From: an uncultured Ruminococcus sp. | GTDB lineage: Bacteria > Bacillota > Clostridia > Oscillospirales > Ruminococcaceae | Direction of reading: 5' to 3' | Assembly: GCA_937942105.1 (NCBI GenBank) | Contig: CALDFS010000309.1 | Location: 1 to 8,686, forward strand | Length of the DNA: 8,686 nucleotides | In this document: one piece after another, positions 5,062 to 8,686 of the stretch | Position numbering within the stretch: the stretch's first letter is position 1 | Layout: the number at the start of each line of letters is the position of its first letter | Notes under the pieces: generated by a model | What the model was told of the DNA's origin: nothing | Seen by the model: only the letters and a program-made list of their open reading frames with translations | Databases searched by the model: none | Translations under genes and position numbers: made by a program

Positions 5062-6879
5062 TCACTTCTTCGTAAAATAAACCGTATAAGCCTCATTGGT
5101 TATTTCATAAATCGGCTTGAACAGTATGTTTTCAGCCTGATTCCTTGTAACATAGCAATTCTGCTTCCAAGGGAATGTGCTGTAGGTGTGTTCGACCTGC
5201 GGATAAAGGAATGTCTCAGGCTTTTCAAAGTTGCCGGCAAGTCCGCAGTCGCAGTCTATAAGCCCTGCAAGAACTATAGGACCGTCAACCACAGCCGCAA
5301 GCTCAGGCATATCAGGCAGCGCTTCCATGACCGGCTTTCAGGGGAAAAGTATCTTCCAAACATCGTCCGACCACTGCTTTCTGATTTTAATCCAGCCGTT
5401 TTGAATATCCGCATTTTCCACCGGCGTACCGTTTAGCACAGCGACCGGCTTGCCGCATACCCAGTATGGCACGCGCAGAGATAACGTGAATTCCTCAGGC
5501 TCTGATGAGCTGATTCTGAATTTAAGCGACCATCTTGACATATCCCCGCCGCCGTGCTCGTCAAACAAAACCTGACTGTTGTAGCACCTCATGTCGGTCG
5601 TCTGCCCGATGATTATATCGGCTTTGCCGTGATGATATTTCAGCTCCGAGGGGATATCCTGGCTTACCATCAGCGCGTCGTTTTCCTCGTCCGCAAAATA
5701 AATCAAATCGGGATATAAGGTCTGAGCCTGAACCATCGTTCCGTGACAGCACCAGAAATCATGTGTCTTGCTGCCCCACTTTTTCCGGCTTCCTGCCTTA
5801 AGCGGAAGGAAATAAGCCGGTGTTCCGGTTTCTGGGTTCTGCTGTGCCAGAAAGCCGTTGTATAGGCATCTTTCAATATAATCGGCATACTTAACGTCGC
5901 CGCTCCATCTGAAAAGATACTGTGCCGTTCTTACCATGTTGTAGACTGTGCAGAATTCCTGATTATTGTCGCCTAAGAATTGACCATGCATATGGGGAGG
6001 TATCCAGAATTCGCCCGAATTGCTGCCGCTTGTGCATAACATTCCTCTGTCAGTCACGGCGCATTTCCAGAAGCTTTCTGTTCGTAAGCGCCACTTTTCG
6101 TCGCCGGTTACTTCGTAAAGCTTCGCCGCTCCGTGTGAAAGAGGGATGCTTGCGTTCGCATGGTCGTTGGAAAGAGCGTCCTTGCCGTCATCAAGCTGGC
6201 GGAACATGGCATTGTCGCTGTAACGCTTGATAAGGAGCATATATTTTTCGTTGCCGGTAAGCTCGTAAAGCTCCGCCCATTCTTCAAGCATACCGCCCTG
6301 CTCGCCGCCATAGACGGCATAGCTGCCGATTCTCTGCATTTCATCAGTCCAGCGAACATACCAGTCGGCAAGCCGGTCGACTATTTTAAGCGCCTGCGTA
6401 TTGCCTGTGAACCTGTATGCATCGGTCAGTCCCATAATTGTTTTGTGCATTACATACTGCGGCGACCATATATACTGCCCCTTAGCCATCATTTCAAAAT
6501 ACTTTTCCGGGATGGAGCCTACCCACTCACCGCCGTTAAGCCGCTGACACTTTGCAAGCTCGGAAATGATTTTATCCAGCTTGACTTTAAGCTCCATATC
6601 GTTATCATTAGCCACAAGCGCAGACGCGGCGGACAGCCAGTGACCCAGAAAATGCCCCCTCAGCTGGCATACAGGCGCCTCCCATCCCCAGTGAAGCTTA
6701 GCGGAAGAAGGGTCGCCGACCGATTGCAGCCCCGGCATGACTATTCCCGCCTCAAGATAGAAGTTTTGCAGCAGGCACTGCGAATCAAGCTCCATCAGGT
6801 ATTTTCTGTTGACGTCCATTCGTTCTCTGAAAAGTCCCGGAAGTATGGTCACATCTTTTTTGTCAAATTGTTTCAGCAT
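5062..6879 (-). pseudogene. GH127 (DUF1680) beta-L-arabinofuranosidase-like enzyme, interrupted by one in-frame TGA
   Basis: The gene starts at the ATG at 6879 with GGAGG (6887-6891) 7 nt before it, 33 bp after the GH9 stop. The first 513 codons carry the GH127 (alpha/alpha)6 barrel: CQLRGHFLGHWLSA near residue 71, SGEFW (E290, likely acid/base), EFC (E308, C310) and WCCHGT (C377, C378). The Glu/Cys set matches the zinc-binding and nucleophilic cysteine residues known from Bifidobacterium HypBA1. A TGA at 5340-5338 then interrupts the frame after WKILFP. The same frame continues from 5337 to the stop at 5062 with the expected C-terminal beta domain (KPVMEALPD, then VVDGPIVLAGL). In total there are 605 codons, about normal length, with no frameshift. 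There is no signal peptide, so the enzyme acts on imported arabinosides. The residue lost at the TGA is unknown. The cause may be a true nonsense mutation, a sequencing error or readthrough. The remaining barrel keeps all catalytic residues, but loss of the C-terminal domain may destabilise it. Confidence 0.88.
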
Positions 6880-6912
6880 ATTATTGCCTCCGTTTTTGTT
6901 TTCTCGTGATTT

Positions 6913-8686
6913 TTAAGCCAAGGCGGCAGTGTTGAACACCATGACGGCGTTCCAGTAGATCGAATTTTCGTTTGTAAACCAATCGCCCGGGTCGTCTGTA
7001 TAGCATTTAATCGGGAATCTTGAAATAATACCGCCGTTGTAGGAATTGATTCCGCCGGGCATATATCCGTTCGGGAAGCCATCCGGCGAATTACCGTCAT
7101 AGATATTGCTGAAGGTGCAGCTTATAGAATCCTCGCCAAAGCCTGTTATATATGATTTTCTCATTGCGTTAACGCCAAGGATAAAGTTCAGCGCGTCCTG
7201 CATAATGCTGCTGTCATCCTCCAGCCCAAGAAGGTGGTTTCCTATATACATATCCTGTGAGCTGCCCAGAATAGTATTAAAGCTGCCCCACCAGAAGCTC
7301 CATTCATTGATGGCTATGCTCCATGGGTTATCTTCATATCTTTTAATGACGGATTTTTTCCAGCTTACGAATTTCTTTTCTATCAATTCCACTGTTTCCG
7401 CATCCCTGTCGTCGCAGAGAAGGTAGGTAAAATAACCGTAAATGCCCATATTGCCAACGCTGTGACCATTACCGTCCTGACTTATAGATATAAGATTGTT
7501 GTTAAACTCATCAAGAAAATACTTCTCATACGTCTTATCTCCGGTGGCATAATACAGGCAAGCCGCCGCCCAGAACGGCGAGGATGTATTCTGCTCGCCC
7601 GAATAGGTGGTTTCGGCATATACCGCTGGATTCTCTTCAATATATTGCCAGCCATTTTCAGCTGCGGCAAGAAGCTTATCGGCATAGCCTTGGTCGTACT
7701 CTCTGAAGATTGTCGAAGCAAAGGCAAGAACTGCGGAGCTGTCGGCGGTTGCGTTTGTCAGACATTTGTTTTCACTGCCGTTCCACACGGTGCGGTCGCC
7801 GTCGCCATCGTTTTCGTTTATGGATTTCACTTTCAGATAAAATCCTCCGCTGTTATTATCCTGCATTTTCAGAATAAAGTCAAGCTCATATTTAACTTCG
7901 TCTAAAATATCAGGAATGCCGTTTCCGCTTTCGGGGATGTTGTTCTGACCGTCGCAGAATTTATCCGGGAACAGCTTATACGCCCACAAAAGGGTATTGG
8001 CGGCAGTTGCCCCGGGACATACGTATTTGCCGACGTCTCCGGCGTCATACCACCCGCCGGAAACATCTAAAATGGTGCTTCTGTCGGAGGAAAGGGGAGC
8101 GCTAAAGTCCTTTTCTGTCATATCCTTGCGGACGAATTTTCCGCCGTGCGTTTCGGTGATTTCAGTGTTTGCCCGCTGATAGTAATAATATCGCATAGTA
8201 TCTGCAAGGAGTCCATCATAAACATCATCGGAAATCTTAAAGGAGAGCGAATCCTCAATTCTGCCGTTTTTCATCCTAAGATAATATGAGCCGGGCTTCT
8301 TATATTCCGAAAAATCCGCGCACAATATCTTTTCACCCGAATACTTCTCGTCATATTCGCTTATAAGGGTGAGCTTTGAGGTGAAAACAGCCTTGCCCGT
8401 CTCAGCGTTAACAAGCTGGAATTTATCGCCCTCTTTTACATCAAGCGTTTCGCTGAACCCTGTCACAAGGGCGCGCTTCTGCGATTCCGGCTTATAGCCC
8501 ACCTGATTGACCTTGAATTCGGGGAATGTTCTTTCCTTATCATCTGAATTTATCGTGATATTTCTTACATGAATCGGCGCAGAAGCATTTCCTATAAGAA
8601 ACTGCCTTGCATGAGTCAGATCTGTTCCGGCAGACTTGGCAATGTCTGATATGGGTATCCGAACGGCTTGCCAGTCGGTGGTAACT
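6913..8686 (-). CDS. Glycoside hydrolase family 9 (cellulase-type) with CelD_N Ig-like domain, N-terminus beyond the window
   Basis: 590 codons are visible and the frame is open to the right edge, so the true start lies outside. The GTG at 8502 is internal, because conserved sequence continues upstream of it (FPEFKVNQVGYKP). Order from the edge: the end of a beta-sandwich, carbohydrate-binding-like module (DWQAVRIPISDIAK, then ARQFLIGN, then IHVRNITI; about 8685-8540); a CelD_N Ig-like domain (8530-8220); and a GH9 (alpha/alpha)6 barrel to the stop at 6913. Catalytic signatures are GGWYDAGDVGKYV (both Asp of DAGD, near 8046) and NENSIYWNA (Glu at 6969-6967). The usual ESGNGIPDILDEVKYELDF block is present. 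GH9 enzymes cleave beta-1,4-glucans or related polymers. The conserved PHHR-type segment after the ITGFGE motif is replaced by SISCTFSN, so the substrate may differ. No dockerin or C-terminal module follows. The modular build suggests a secreted or surface enzyme, though the signal peptide is not visible. Confidence 0.93.
   Translation of the reverse strand, partial: VTTDWQAVRIPISDIAKSAGTDLTHARQFLIGNASAPIHVRNITINSDDKERTFPEFKVNQVGYKPESQKRALVTGFSETLDVKEGDKFQLVNAETGKAVFTSKLTLISEYDEKYSGEKILCADFSEYKKPGSYYLRMKNGRIEDSLSFKISDDVYDGLLADTMRYYYYQRANTEITETHGGKFVRKDMTEKDFSAPLSSDRSTILDVSGGWYDAGDVGKYVCPGATAANTLLWAYKLFPDKFCDGQNNIPESGNGIPDILDEVKYELDFILKMQDNNSGGFYLKVKSINENDGDGDRTVWNGSENKCLTNATADSSAVLAFASTIFREYDQGYADKLLAAAENGWQYIEENPAVYAETTYSGEQNTSSPFWAAACLYYATGDKTYEKYFLDEFNNNLISISQDGNGHSVGNMGIYGYFTYLLCDDRDAETVELIEKKFVSWKKSVIKRYEDNPWSIAINEWSFWWGSFNTILGSSQDMYIGNHLLGLEDDSSIMQDALNFILGVNAMRKSYITGFGEDSISCTFSNIYDGNSPDGFPNGYMPGGINSYNGGIISRFPIKCYTDDPGDWFTNENSIYWNAVMVFNTAALA

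Noticed and set aside
5062..5328. An independent 88-codon gene downstream of the GH127 gene
   Set aside because: It is in the same frame as the GH127 barrel, lacks a ribosome binding site and encodes the expected GH127 C-terminal domain, so it is the second part of the interrupted gene.
5338..5340. Selenocysteine or a reassigned TGA codon in the GH127 gene
   Set aside because: No convincing SECIS hairpin follows, GH127 enzymes are not known to use selenocysteine here, and other genes use TGA as stop and TGG for Trp.
8500..8502. GTG at 8502 as the start of the GH9 gene
   Set aside because: The frame stays open to the window edge and encodes the beginning of the CelD_N domain and a binding-module-like segment upstream of it. 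No ribosome site precedes the GTG.

Overview
The window looks like chromosomal DNA of a plant-fibre-degrading, low-to-mid GC Firmicute of the Clostridia (Ruminococcus/Oscillospiraceae type). The support is strong GGAGG-type ribosome binding sites, a family 9 cellulase and a family 127 glycosidase, and an ECF sigma factor followed by a membrane anti-sigma-like protein. No rRNA, tRNA, CRISPR array or complete insertion sequence was found. All large genes lie on the minus strand. The only supported plus-strand gene is a 64-codon peptide gene at 367-561.

Left part (1-1560, visibly more AT-rich than the rest). A 23-bp-arm inverted repeat (264-314) lies between two well-formed divergent promoters. 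The right-hand promoter drives a small secreted-type peptide (367-561). The left-hand promoter points at an open frame running off the left edge. Tail to tail with the peptide gene, 4 bp away, is a 302-residue HTH_XRE plus TPR-like regulator (566-1474), with the architecture of RRNPP peptide receptors (Rgg/PlcR/ComR type). Its own sigma-A-like promoter carries a 16-bp sequence matching the inverted-repeat arm at 13 of 16 positions. Together these look like a complete, probably undescribed, peptide-pheromone quorum-sensing module: pro-peptide, receptor and operator.

Middle part (1585-4634). Three overlapping genes form a translationally coupled operon: ECF sigma factor (TTG start), single-pass membrane anti-sigma-like protein with a large extracellular part, and an acidic lipoprotein of unknown family. 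Upstream is a 427-bp gene-free, AT-rich stretch (4635-5061). It contains a set of nested complementary segments closed by a stem that ends in a seven-T tract on the minus strand: a candidate structured RNA, attenuated leader or unusual terminator.

Right part (5062-8686). A family 9 glycoside hydrolase (N-terminus outside the window) is followed after 33 bp by a family 127 (DUF1680) glycosidase of about 605 codons, interrupted by one in-frame TGA near its C-terminal domain. The two probably form one hydrolysis operon: the GH9 enzyme cuts beta-glucan-type polymers, and the signal-less GH127 enzyme trims beta-L-arabinofuranose from imported fragments. The ECF/anti-sigma/lipoprotein operon downstream could be a surface sensor linked to them, but the sequence does not prove that.
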